DNA of 64,000 bases, from positions 372,001 through 436,000 of the forward strand of contig NZ_JAHOOZ010000001.1 of assembly GCF_019075875.1 (NCBI RefSeq). Direction: 5' to 3'. This stretch comes from Novosphingobium sp. G106 (lineage in GTDB: Bacteria > Pseudomonadota > Alphaproteobacteria > Sphingomonadales > Sphingomonadaceae). The notes under the pieces were generated by a model that saw nothing but the letters and a program-made list of their open reading frames with translations, was not told the origin of the DNA and did no database searches. The stretch's first letter is position 1; each line of letters starts with the position of its first letter. Made by a program: the position numbers and the translations under genes. Below, one piece after another: positions 36,931 through 46,187 of the stretch.

Positions 36931-37749
36931 ATGCAGACCAAGAGTTCGCCGGCTGTTACCCGCGTGGTAGCAGTCCTAAATTTCTTTCTCGAGCACGCCG
37001 ACCAGTCATTCACGTTGACGCAGGTGGCCAAGTCGCTTCACCTTAGCCGAGCGACTGCGCATTCAATTCTCCTCGGATTCGTCGACGCGGGCTACCTTCA
37101 TCGACAAGGGGACAAAAGCTACACGCTTGCATTGCTGCTCCCTTCGCTGGCTTCAAGCGCGCGGCAACGCGTTTCGTCGGTTCCAATGGTTCAACATGAG
37201 TTGCGCGCCCTGGCAGATGAATTCGATCTCATTGCCTCCGTCCTGTTTGTGGAAGGCGAGGAGATCGTCGTGCGAGACCGGGTCGCGTCGGTATCTCACC
37301 TCGGACGTGCTCATCCGCAGAGCCGTGTGCGCTACCCATTCATTCCTTCGGGAAATGTGTTCCTTCTCCCGCTAGCGCCGGAGGTCATTCGGGACCGGAT
37401 ATCTCAGATCGTCAGCCAGCCATCCGCAGCTATGATAGAGAGCATTCTCAATGAAGTCGGTTATGGCAAGCAGCATGGATTCATTGCCGGTTTCACGACG
37501 TCGCGAGACAAGCCGGAGAAAAATGACCTTCACCTCAGTGACTTTGCTTCCACCGAGGACCAATCCCAGTCGTTTGACCCCTGGTACATCTCTGCGCCAG
37601 TCATGGGAATGCGGCGTGAGGTCCACTTCGCAATTTCCCTATCTGGATTTGCCTCCCCTCTCGATCGCGCCCAAATTCTGCACATCGGCAGGACACTACG
37701 AATGACATGTGATCGTATAAGTCAATTCTACATAGAACGTGCGGACTGA
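36931..37749 (+). CDS. IclR-family transcriptional regulator (paralog of 34281-35090)
   Basis: 272 residues. The start at 36931 is chosen because MQTKSSPAVTRVVAVLNFFLEH aligns with the first residues of the paralog; an ATG 11 codons earlier exists. A winged helix (LTQVAKSLHLSRATAHSILLGF) is followed by an effector domain with FVEGEEIVVRDRVASVSHLGR, again close to the paralog. The AraC gene lies between the two copies. Confidence 0.85.
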   Translation: MQTKSSPAVTRVVAVLNFFLEHADQSFTLTQVAKSLHLSRATAHSILLGFVDAGYLHRQGDKSYTLALLLPSLASSARQRVSSVPMVQHELRALADEFDLIASVLFVEGEEIVVRDRVASVSHLGRAHPQSRVRYPFIPSGNVFLLPLAPEVIRDRISQIVSQPSAAMIESILNEVGYGKQHGFIAGFTTSRDKPEKNDLHLSDFASTEDQSQSFDPWYISAPVMGMRREVHFAISLSGFASPLDRAQILHIGRTLRMTCDRISQFYIERAD

Positions 37750-38256
37750 CAGCTGTTGCTGCAAGTCTCTGGTTCCCTGGGATGAATGGATTGATTACGA
37801 TCGGGAGCGCGACGACGGAATATCAGGCACCGCTCTAAGCCAGCAAAAGACATTTCCGGGTGGACAGCGAATGATGTCGCGTTCCGTGGGCTAGCTGTCG
37901 TCGATGATCAAGACCAGTACCTGCAAGGAGGATAGGTTCTCTATCCTCGGAGCGCAGGGTTTCGTTGTCTGGGAGTTGTGAGGTCGGATTCTAATCGGAA
38001 GCGGCGCCTCAGGTCCGTCGGCACGGTGTGTGAGAATGGTCGATACTAACTGCAATGGTTGGGTGCTCATCGTCAGCCACAAGCCTGGTATCAACGAAAG
38101 TTCGAGCAGGGCTAGAAATTGATGAAAGGGCCCTTGTACGCGCGGTGCATCAATACGGTGGGTGGATCAAACGATGACGCGAATCGCGGAGAGCCGTACC
38201 GACTCGCCACATGAACGGGGAGTAGGTGGATGGCGCTCGATTCAGAAGGATAGCTT
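37750..38256. other. Intergenic region
   Basis: About 500 bp without a recognisable gene. It includes one copy of GTGGGCTAG (near 37885), also seen upstream of other island operons, and the leader of the next gene. Confidence 0.4.
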
Positions 38257-38823
38257 ATGAAGAAAATCTCTCAGTACGAAGGCAATCTGCTCAATCATGT
38301 TGAGACGCTTTACCGACCCGGTGAGCGGGGACTGGCGGTCACGCTGGCAGAAGCCCTCGGATGCACGATTTCCGATACCGGGTTTGTTGGAGACGGCGAT
38401 GAAACCTTCCTTGCTGCCCACCCTTGGCGGCAAGATCTGGATGTTCAGCGCAACGTATTTTATATGTCACCGATGCGGCCCGAACAGAGCGCTCTCGAGG
38501 CGCGGCTTCGGGCCGTTGCCTACGCGGACCCTCTGCTAGCTGACGCCCTCGATAGCTATCGCGCGATTGCCCGGACCAAGCCATTCGGCGTTCCGCACTT
38601 TGCCATTCGCTATCCGTCTGGTGACGAAGTCCGAGAAGCTGCCACACGGGTCGAGCAAACGATCTCGTCGCAGGCTTCCGGCCGCGCCCATGTACGGATA
38701 TTTGCCCCCGGTGAGGCTGACGCGGCAGTTGGAAACCTGGTTCAAGCCTTCATCTATCAGGATATCATCGTCTCAGGATCTTTCCTTCATGGCCAGCTGA
38801 TCGAGCTGCAAAGTCTGCCCTGA
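38257..38823 (+). CDS. Hypothetical protein of the catabolic island
   Basis: 188 residues from ATG 38257 with GAAGGA eight bases upstream. Soluble, with no signal peptide. Motifs such as TLAEALGCTISDTGFVGDG and AAHPWRQDLDVQRNVFYMSPM suggest a small alpha/beta protein, possibly of the glyoxalase/VOC type, but I cannot assign it. It is a lone gene next to the regulator group. Confidence 0.55.
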   Translation: MKKISQYEGNLLNHVETLYRPGERGLAVTLAEALGCTISDTGFVGDGDETFLAAHPWRQDLDVQRNVFYMSPMRPEQSALEARLRAVAYADPLLADALDSYRAIARTKPFGVPHFAIRYPSGDEVREAATRVEQTISSQASGRAHVRIFAPGEADAAVGNLVQAFIYQDIIVSGSFLHGQLIELQSLP

Positions 38824-39305
38824 CAGGCGGCTTCCCGGACCGAACCTTGCGGAATGTCCTAGCTGCCGCGAACTCCCCTTGAAGGGAAAGATGTCTCGTT
38901 TTGTCTTAGTTTGATGCGAGACACCTGGGAATTTGCGGTTGATGGGCAAACGCGAATGTTGGATCCGGACAATCTCGTGGCAAAGACGCTGGATGATTTG
39001 CTCCCGGACAAAAGCATCGCTAATTGGCATGGCTTCGGTTTGCGCGGTCATTTGCGCTCGAAATCATATATGGCCAAGAGATCCCAGTGTTGCGAGGCTG
39101 CTTCATCGTGCGTTTCGTCAATCTGATGAAGGCCTACTTTGACCAGCCCCTCGATGCGCAGACATCGGGAAGGTAATGCTCTGAGTACCACCTTGTCAAT
39201 TTGGCGCCCGTCCGCTGCGCAAGAAAGAAGGACCGAGCGGCAATGATCCAACTCTGATGCTCACAGCCGCGGCGCATCTGTGAATGCAGGGTCCTGGTCC
39301 AGTCG
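38824..39305. other. Intergenic region
   Basis: No supported gene. A short plus-strand frame beginning near 38914 (RDTWEFAVDGQTRML) is unrecognised and may be a gene fragment. Confidence 0.35.
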
Positions 39306-40163
39306 CTAAAGCGATTTTGGCGTCATTTCTCGAAACGGCGCGATCTGTGGAGCCGAAAAATTCGAACTCGGCTTGGCTGCTGCTGCCTGGCCAGTGTCAA
39401 TCGCGAGGATCTGCCCGGTTACATAGGGAGACATGTCGGACAAGAAGAATGCCGCCGCCTTGGCGATGTCCTCCACGGTGTCGCGACTTCGCATGGGGAG
39501 GCCCCTCGTGCGTGCTTGCTCGATATCTGGTGACGCCTGCGCAAGCTCGCGCGACACGACATTTCCAGGCACTATGACGTTGACCCGTATTCCGTACTCC
39601 CACCATTCGGAGGCCATTGACTTCACCAATTCGGCCAACCTTGCATGCCCGAAATCGCTGGTGGCGCGGCCTTCGCTCGCGATGTCCCTCGGTGCCGCGA
39701 CCACAATTGACCCCGAAGTGCCGCGAGCGATCATCTGCTTTGCTACATTCCGCGCCGCAATGAAAAAGGAGTGCAATTTCGGGCTGAGATCTTGGTTCCT
39801 GCGCTCTTCGGTCAGGTCGACGACGCTCAGCATGCCGTCGAGGGGGCCGATTTCTTGCTCCGCTGCTTCGATGGCGGCGGCAACGGCCGTCTCGCGGCCA
39901 ACATTCGGGCCGAAGGCAAATGCGTTCGCTTTTTGAGAGCACCTTGCGAACGCTGACGCCTCGGCCCGCTCGAGATCGGCATCTAGAAAAGCGACTTTAC
40001 TCCCGAAACTTGCCAATAGCTGGGCGCTGGCTTCGCCGATCGCTTGCTCGCCGCCCATAAAAAGGAAGCGCTTTCCGTCGAGCCCGAACAGTTCGAGCAT
40101 CATCTTTTCCCAAAGATTTAGTTCGAAATGTTCGAGCATGGATTTATCCGGCCGCTCCGGCAT
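39306..40163 (-). CDS. SDR-fold protein with an altered active site
   Basis: Up to 285 residues; the start is uncertain (ATG at 40163, 40139, 40103 or 40100, none with a good ribosome-binding site). The Rossmann start LFMGGEQAIGEASAQLL replaces the usual TGxxxGIG, DADLER follows, and the C-terminus (PMRSRDTVEDIAKAAAFFLSDMSPYVTGQILAIDTG) is classical SDR. The catalytic Ser-Tyr-Lys appear replaced: VAAPRD where SS is normal, and FGHAR where Y-x-x-x-K is expected. It may be a non-catalytic partner or use other chemistry. It lies at the end of the minus-strand ligase-hydratase group. Confidence 0.75.
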   Translation of the reverse strand: MPERPDKSMLEHFELNLWEKMMLELFGLDGKRFLFMGGEQAIGEASAQLLASFGSKVAFLDADLERAEASAFARCSQKANAFAFGPNVGRETAVAAAIEAAEQEIGPLDGMLSVVDLTEERRNQDLSPKLHSFFIAARNVAKQMIARGTSGSIVVAAPRDIASEGRATSDFGHARLAELVKSMASEWWEYGIRVNVIVPGNVVSRELAQASPDIEQARTRGLPMRSRDTVEDIAKAAAFFLSDMSPYVTGQILAIDTGQAAAAKPSSNFSAPQIAPFREMTPKSL

Positions 40164-40271
40164 TGACTGTCGATTGGCGGTCGGCCGATCTTATCTGCAG
40201 CTTCGAGGAGCTCGATGGAATCGATCATTGCTACCCGTCCCTTGGCAGAAGTGAACGACATCGCGCAGATG

Positions 40272-41453
40272 TCAGGCGAGCGGCAATTCGACCTCAGCAA
40301 CCGCTTTCGCCATCACCTGACCTGTCTGAGTGGTCATGGAGATTGTGATTTCCGCAATTCCCACGTCTGTTTCCTGCCTGAGGCCGGTCACGACACCGTC
40401 GATAAAAGTCGCGTCCCCGGTGAATGCCGGGTTGCGATACTGCGCTGCCACGTGTTGGACGAAGCCCCATTCGCCCGCCCAAGCCGCAAGGGAGTCGATG
40501 ATCCAGGCTCCCATTGACGCGCCGTAGCCATAGCCGCGAGGCATGCCGATTTTTCGTGCCCACTTTGGTTGCAAGTGACCACGCGAGGGACCGTAGTAGG
40601 CGCCATCGGTCAATTCGGGATTGAAGCGTTCCATCACAGGATCTCCCTCGTGACCCTGGAAATCATCTGCGTAACCGGCCTCCGCAAACTGATCAGCGGA
40701 CCAGAAATCGCGTCTTGCCCCGTACCAGGTCGTGAACGGAAACGCGCGCCATTCCGTCGTGAACGAGGGCAGGCTATGGGGACCCAGGACGTTGGTCGCG
40801 AGTTTGTCGCCTTCCTTCACGCTTGAAAATAGACGTTTCTCATGGCCCAGGGCTCGGATGCTTTCGATGAACTCGACCTTTCGGGCATCGAGCTCGGCTA
40901 GGGCCTCGTCCGTCCATTCAGGTTCGTCGGTCACCTGGAAGGCTTCTTTCTTTCGCGCATTCTCTACGTTGTAGCGAATGGTCGTTGAGCGCTGGAGCGC
41001 CACTCGTTCGCCGTTTGTATTGATGTAAGTCGTGTCACCCCGCTGGAAACATGTCGGACCGGCAAAGCCCGTGTTTGTTACCTTGTAATCGAAAGGCATA
41101 GGGTAGCACTTGATATGCTCGCCCGCCTTAATGCGGGGCCCGAAGAACCACCATTCATCGCCGCCAAATAGCAAAGCGGAATTCTCGATCTTGCCAACGT
41201 TGGCTGGCCAAACACCATGTGCGATCTCGGTCGAAGCAACGAAACTCTGGGGCGCCACGATGTCGCCCCAGCGGCCTTCTGCCGCGTAATCTGGGTCGAA
41301 GTGAAGCGGGTTCGGGTAGTGCATACCTTGGACCCAACGACGGATGTCGTTCACGGCGACGGGTTCGCGCAGCTGATGAACAGGCAACGGACGTCCGACG
41401 TAGTTGTCCAGGTCGGACGCATCGAGCGGAAGATACTCGTCGGTATTGCTCAC
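40272..41453 (-). CDS. MaoC / FAS1-like acyl-CoA hydratase-dehydratase
   Basis: 393 residues from GTG 41453, with GGAAGGGG six bases upstream; the frame is open further upstream without a start signal. It has two hot-dog-like halves: the N-terminal one with NPLHFDPDYAAEGRWGDIVAPQSF, an FAS1-like dehydratase pattern, and the C-terminal one with GYGYGASMGAWIIDSLAAWAG and a MaoC-like end. Such enzymes hydrate or dehydrate acyl-CoA intermediates in side-chain or ring degradation. It is in line with the upstream acyl-CoA ligase. Confidence 0.8.
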   Translation of the reverse strand: MSNTDEYLPLDASDLDNYVGRPLPVHQLREPVAVNDIRRWVQGMHYPNPLHFDPDYAAEGRWGDIVAPQSFVASTEIAHGVWPANVGKIENSALLFGGDEWWFFGPRIKAGEHIKCYPMPFDYKVTNTGFAGPTCFQRGDTTYINTNGERVALQRSTTIRYNVENARKKEAFQVTDEPEWTDEALAELDARKVEFIESIRALGHEKRLFSSVKEGDKLATNVLGPHSLPSFTTEWRAFPFTTWYGARRDFWSADQFAEAGYADDFQGHEGDPVMERFNPELTDGAYYGPSRGHLQPKWARKIGMPRGYGYGASMGAWIIDSLAAWAGEWGFVQHVAAQYRNPAFTGDATFIDGVVTGLRQETDVGIAEITISMTTQTGQVMAKAVAEVELPLA

Positions 41454-41595
41454 GGAATCCCCTTCCAAAAGTCTATTTAGGAGCCGAAGCATCGTCCACG
41501 TCGGCGGCCGGGTCTTGACCGCGAACGCCAAAATCGCGGTCGGCGACGACACGCGCCACCTTTTTGAGCCAACTTGGTTCCGTTTGATAACGAGA

Positions 41596-43267
41596 CTACG
41601 TCGCGTGCGGCTCCGCGTGAGCGCCGAGGCGCGCCGCGGCTAGCGCCCGTAATTCGGCGTCTTTCACCTTGCCTGATGGCGTGAGCGGATAGTCTTCGAT
41701 CGCGAAGAACAGCACGGATTTGGGCACCTTGTACGCTGCCAACTTATCTCGAAGCATAGAGCGGATGGCCGTTTCGTCGGCGTCAGCTCCTTCTTCTAGC
41801 ACTGCGCACAGCACGATTTTCTCCCCGAGGCGATGATCCGGGATTCCGAGCGCGCGGCAAAGTTTGAGCATTCCAAATGAAGCGGCAGCCGATTCAATTT
41901 CGCTAGGAGAGACATTCGCTCCGCCCGTCTTGATCATTTGCTTGATCCGACCGGTCCAATGCAAATAGCCATTTACATCGATGAACCCGATGTCCCCCGA
42001 ATGGAACCAGCCATCGGGATCGAAGCTGTCTTCCCGCCGCATTCCGACATAGTGAGGCATCAGGGTCGGGCCTCTCACGAGGATCTCCCCTTCCTGGCCG
42101 CCTTGCAGCACCTCGTTGCCGCCAATGGCGATAATACGAAGTTCGATGCCGGGCAGGGGGGAGCCCTGAACTTTGCAGCTGTATCCGAGTTGGCGTCGTC
42201 GAAAGATGACTGACAACTGATGTGCAGCTCTCGCTCATCCCGTAAGCCACGACATGATTCCAATTGGGATCGGGTTTCGTGTTTGGATGACCGTCAAATT
42301 CATTGTTCCCTTGGACTCGGGTCAGCGATGTAAGGTCGGCGTGCTGCCAGTCGGGGTGGTCTGCGAGTGCCGCTGTGTGCGTCGGAAACCCGTAATATTC
42401 GTCGATTTTCTCCCGGGCGATAAGTCTGAGCGCAGCTCCAGGCTCAAAAACCTCCTCAGCAACATAGGTGCCGCCGGCCACGAGGGTGGACCCAAGTACG
42501 GAGACAAGTCCAGCTGACCAAAAGAGCGGGAAAGGTGAGGCAATGCGAGTATCAATATGGCGCCCGTATACTTGCGATTCCCACCTAAATTGCTTTACGA
42601 CTGTGGAGTGCAGGTGGATCACGCCTTTGGGGAGAGCGGTTGTGCCCGACGTATAGATTATGACGGCCTCATCATTGCCGCTCACCCGGGCGGCGCGAGC
42701 GTCAAGCAAGGCATCGCTTACACTGTCGCCACTACCAAGCCATTCATCCCAGGATTCCGACCGATCTTCTGGCATTGCGCCGAGCGTGACAACCCGCCGC
42801 AAAAAGGGATACGCGGCGTGGGGAAGATGCGCTAGAAGAGTATCTATCTCCTTCGCGAGATTCCTGCGCGCAATTGTGCGCTGGGTTATCAAGACGTCTA
42901 TATCGGATAGGGCGATTAGCTGCGCTATCTCGTCGGGAGTTGCAAATGTCGACAGAGTAACTGCGGTGGCCCCCGCCAGAGCGATGCCAAAAATGCTCGA
43001 TACGAATTCGGGTCGATTGCCGAGAAGTATACCGACTCGTCCGTTTTTGCCGACCCCTGCGGCGATCAACGATTTGGCCACGCGGCGCGACTGTTGAAGC
43101 AGCGCCCGGTAATCCCAACTGGTTCGGCGCGCAGAATTCAAGGGATCGTCGAAAACAATAGCCTCGCGCGGACCGTATCGCTCAGCAATTTCGCTCGCGA
43201 AGGCTCCGAGCGTCAGCGGCAAATCCGGATCGAGCGCGGGTAAATCTATATGGGGATATTGGGACAT
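41596..43267 (-). CDS. AMP-forming acyl-CoA ligase (frame broken near residue 370)
   Basis: The N-terminal frame (start 43267) has the adenylate motif IIYTSGTTALPKGV and YGMSESCTS. The second frame, from PLPGIELRIIAIGG to 41596, carries GWFHSGDIGFIDVNGYLHWTGRIKQ and the C-terminal YPLTPSGKVKDAELR. Removing one base of the six-G run at 42156-42161 (six C on the coding strand) joins them in a natural SSGLPLPGIEL context, giving about 557 residues. These enzymes activate carboxylic acids to CoA thioesters via acyl-AMP. In the same direction as the downstream hydratase; probably an early or side-chain step. Confidence 0.85.
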
Positions 43268-43470
43268 GCGTCGCGCTCCTAGTCGCGCCAGTCGTTAGTC
43301 TCCCTTCCCTCGGGAAATCTCGATACCACGCGACAAAGGCCCGACCGGTTCCGACAGTGCATGGCAATCAGCGCACCGGGTGCGGCGATCCCAAGCCGCA
43401 ACGTGACAGAAGTCGCTGGTGCGAAGTCGAAGACGTGGCAGTTCTCCCAGACGAGCGCACCGGCGGAACG

Positions 43471-43801
43471 TCAGGGCAAAACCGACACCTGTAGTCCATC
43501 AATCGCCATCCGGATCTGAATTTGGCAGCTGAGGCGGCTGCCTGGGCCGAACTCGTCGGTCAATTCCAGCAGCTTTCGCTCTTCGAGACCTGGGGGGCCT
43601 ACCGCTTTTCGCCAAGCCTCAGATATACGCACATGGCAGGTGGCGCATGCCCGATTTCCCCCCGCATTGCCCGCCAATGCCCGGTACGTCGGCCTGTTGC
43701 GCCGCGGCCAGCACCGAATAGACCGATCCTTCCGCCTGTACCGTGCGGATAGAGCCATCGGGCATATTGAAATGAAGGACAGGGTGTTGGTTGGAAGGCA
43801 A
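43471..43801 (-). CDS. [2Fe-2S] ferredoxin (frame broken inside the cluster loop)
   Basis: From ATG 43801 the first frame reads MPSNQHPVLHFNMPDG up to VPGIGGQCGG; the second continues NRACATCHVRISEAW to RLSCQIQIRMAIDG. Removing one base of the six-C run at 43658-43663 joins them, making C-x5-C-x2-C and a distal Cys, as in adrenodoxin/putidaredoxin-type ferredoxins of about 109 residues. It can feed electrons to the P450 at 49996 or the Rieske enzyme at 44156. No ferredoxin reductase gene is seen in the window. Confidence 0.85.
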
Positions 43802-44155
43802 GTGATGTCTCGTGGATAGGATTGAATCTCGAACAGCCGCCGATTTAGCACCTTAACTTCGGCATCGCTGGATCAGGGCGCAGTCACGGTTTTCTTCAGC
43901 GCGCCGCATGTGGGCTAGTGCCATTGCCAGCCCACGTCTTGATGGTGAGCGACATTTCTCCGTCACCACGCGACGCAGCATCCAGCAATGTCGCGCCAAC
44001 ACCTAAGAATGTCGCCCGCCATCAAGACGCGAAGCCCGCGTCCGCATAGTTCGATCCCGTCGGCGAAGGGCAAGGCGTAGCCCGTAAGGTGGTGCCGGGC
44101 TCTTGGGCGGCGGCTCTGATCTCGGAGAAGAATCAGGAAGCAACCGGATAGGTGC
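43802..44155. promoter_or_regulatory. Divergent control region between ferredoxin and Rieske operons
   Basis: 354 bp without a gene. It holds an inverted repeat GTGGGCT-N12-AGCCCAC near 43911, inside which GGGCTAGTGCCATTG (43912-43926) recurs with two changes at 51331-51345 before the P450-TonB interval. A candidate regulator site shared by island operons. Confidence 0.45.
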
Positions 44156-45613
44156 ATGGCGATCATTGCTCCGATCGAACGGCAAGATCTCGCGCAAAAG
44201 ACCAGCCTTCGGGCATCGACTTGGAGATTAGGAATGCCTGCCTCACCATATTCACCCGGTGACGTTCGGGACGACTATGTTCCTAATGAAGATTATTTCG
44301 AGGCTGCATTTGCCGCTGCCGAAGCCGAGCACCTTTGGCCAAAGGTGTGGCAAATTGCGTGTCGCCTTGAGGAAATTCCCAAGGTCGGCGACTACTACAC
44401 CTACGATATCCTGAGAGATTCCATCATTGTGGTTCGGACTGGGAAGGGGGTGGACGACGTGCGCGCCTTTCACAACGCATGCCCGCACCGTGGCACGACT
44501 TTGACGATTGGATGCGGGCATGCAAAGCAATTCGTCTGTCCATTTCACGGCTGGCGTTTTTCGACGGATGGACGAAACCTCGAAGTTGTCGATCGCGATG
44601 ACTGGGGCGACAGTCTGGCGGACGGCGACGCAGACCTTGCGACGGTCCAAGTTGGGGCCTGGGGTGGTTGGGTCTGGATCAACATGGATCGCAACTGCCA
44701 GCCACTGGATCAGTTTCTTGAGCCAATGAAGTCGCGCTGCGACTTACTCGAGTTCGATAAACTCAGATTCTCATGGTATAAAACAACAGTTGTTCCGGCC
44801 AATTGGAAGACTGTTGTTGAGGCATTTACCGAATTCTATCATGTTCAGACGACCCATCGACAAATGCTAACGTACACACGCGACTATTCTACCTCTCGTG
44901 GGATGGGGCGTCATGGTTGGATGAGCTATGAATTCGGAACAGGGCTTCCGATTGGCCGCTCGGACCGGCTCGAACCACTTGAGGTCGAGCCCGACTTTCG
45001 GGAATACCTATATGAATACGGCAAGCAGTTCAAAATCGACCTTGCTGCCATGCAATCTGAGCGTGCGTTCCAAGTCATCCAGAGTTTGCGCGAACTGCCC
45101 GAGGGCACCAGCCCAATCGATGTCCTGACGAAATGGGGCGAAGGAATCTATCAAGCTGCCATTGAAGAAGGTTCCGGGTGGCCGGAAGGTCTCACGCCGG
45201 AATACATGGCCGAAACCGGTTTTGATTGGCACGTGTTTCCCAACACCGTCTTTCTTCATCCCGCCGTAGAGGCAGTACTTTGGTACAGAATGCGGCCCTT
45301 CGGGGACGATCCTGAGAAATGCCTGTTCGATGTGTGGTCGCTCGAACGGTACGCACCGGGAAAGGAGCCGCCGCTCACCCGCGAGTTCTACGAGAATTTC
45401 GCCGACGGTGATTGGCCTTTGATTTACCGCCAAGACTTCGAGAACATCCCGCGCGTGCAGAAGGGCCTTCGCTCAAGAGGCTTTAAGGGTGCCCGCCCTA
45501 GCCCCGTGCAGGAGCGAGCCATCGCTAACTTTCACCGTCGGCTTCGGCAATTCATGCAAGATCCGCGCGCCGATGATGACCTTGGTCCCGAGCCGAGACG
45601 ACACAAATCATAA
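44156..45613 (+). CDS. Rieske non-heme iron oxygenase, alpha subunit
   Basis: Up to 485 residues; a start at the ATG at 44234 is also possible. The Rieske cluster is seen as CPHRG near residue 109 and CPFHGW near 128. The catalytic domain has NWKTVVEAFTEFYHVQTTH with the two iron-binding histidines near 227-232, and a later acidic residue in the PFGDDPEKC region is a likely third ligand. Such single-component oxygenases hydroxylate or demethylate ring compounds. First gene of a plus-strand operon of six genes. No small subunit is present. Confidence 0.88.
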   Translation: MAIIAPIERQDLAQKTSLRASTWRLGMPASPYSPGDVRDDYVPNEDYFEAAFAAAEAEHLWPKVWQIACRLEEIPKVGDYYTYDILRDSIIVVRTGKGVDDVRAFHNACPHRGTTLTIGCGHAKQFVCPFHGWRFSTDGRNLEVVDRDDWGDSLADGDADLATVQVGAWGGWVWINMDRNCQPLDQFLEPMKSRCDLLEFDKLRFSWYKTTVVPANWKTVVEAFTEFYHVQTTHRQMLTYTRDYSTSRGMGRHGWMSYEFGTGLPIGRSDRLEPLEVEPDFREYLYEYGKQFKIDLAAMQSERAFQVIQSLRELPEGTSPIDVLTKWGEGIYQAAIEEGSGWPEGLTPEYMAETGFDWHVFPNTVFLHPAVEAVLWYRMRPFGDDPEKCLFDVWSLERYAPGKEPPLTREFYENFADGDWPLIYRQDFENIPRVQKGLRSRGFKGARPSPVQERAIANFHRRLRQFMQDPRADDDLGPEPRRHKS

Positions 45614-45625
45614 AGGAACCAAGCG

Positions 45626-46045
45626 ATGAACCTTATTCCATTATGCGCAGCGCGTTTCGACGTCGATCCGCCCATCCAGTTTGGCCGCACACCAACGGGC
45701 CAGCGCTCGCAGAGCGATATTCGGGGAGTGGTTTTCGAAGGCGAGCGGCTGCGTGCGACACTCGCCGGGACGGCTTCAGACTGGCTGGTTTTGAACGGCG
45801 ACATCGGGACGATCGACGTGCGCATGGCGCTCAAAACTCATGACGGTGCGCTGCTCGGATTTCGATATAGCGGCAGGCTCGATGTGGCCGATCCCGCCAA
45901 TCGTTGCAGCCGCGTGGCTGGCCTTTTTGACACTGGCGATGAGCGTTATCGCTGGCTCACACGGTCGCAGATCGTTGGCAAGTCCAGGCTAGAGCGGAAC
46001 GGTCAGGAATGGATCGTCAGCTACCAATTCTACGAGCTCGATTAA
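45626..46045 (+). CDS. DUF3237 domain protein
   Basis: 139 residues from ATG 45626, with AAAGGAACC eight bases upstream and 12 bp after the Rieske stop. Motifs PPIQFGRTPTGQRSQSD, WLVLNGDIGTIDVRMALKTHDGALL and YRWLTRSQIVG match DUF3237, a small beta-barrel family often found in aromatic and steroid catabolic clusters. Its biochemical role is unknown. Confidence 0.85.
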   Translation: MNLIPLCAARFDVDPPIQFGRTPTGQRSQSDIRGVVFEGERLRATLAGTASDWLVLNGDIGTIDVRMALKTHDGALLGFRYSGRLDVADPANRCSRVAGLFDTGDERYRWLTRSQIVGKSRLERNGQEWIVSYQFYELD

Positions 46046-46187
46046 TTGAGGCCGGCTGCCACCCCGATGCGGCCGCTGCGGATTTTCAAACATTAAAGCG
46101 AGTTGGAGTTCCCATGGAGTGCTGCAGGGACGCTCGGCCGATTGCCAAGCAACAAGCCTCATCCCCACAATTTCTTCGCGTTCTGCG

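Noticed and set aside
38911..39126. Possible small gene starting near MRDTWEF
   Set aside because: No ribosome-binding site, no homology recognised, and the sequence degrades after about 50 codons.
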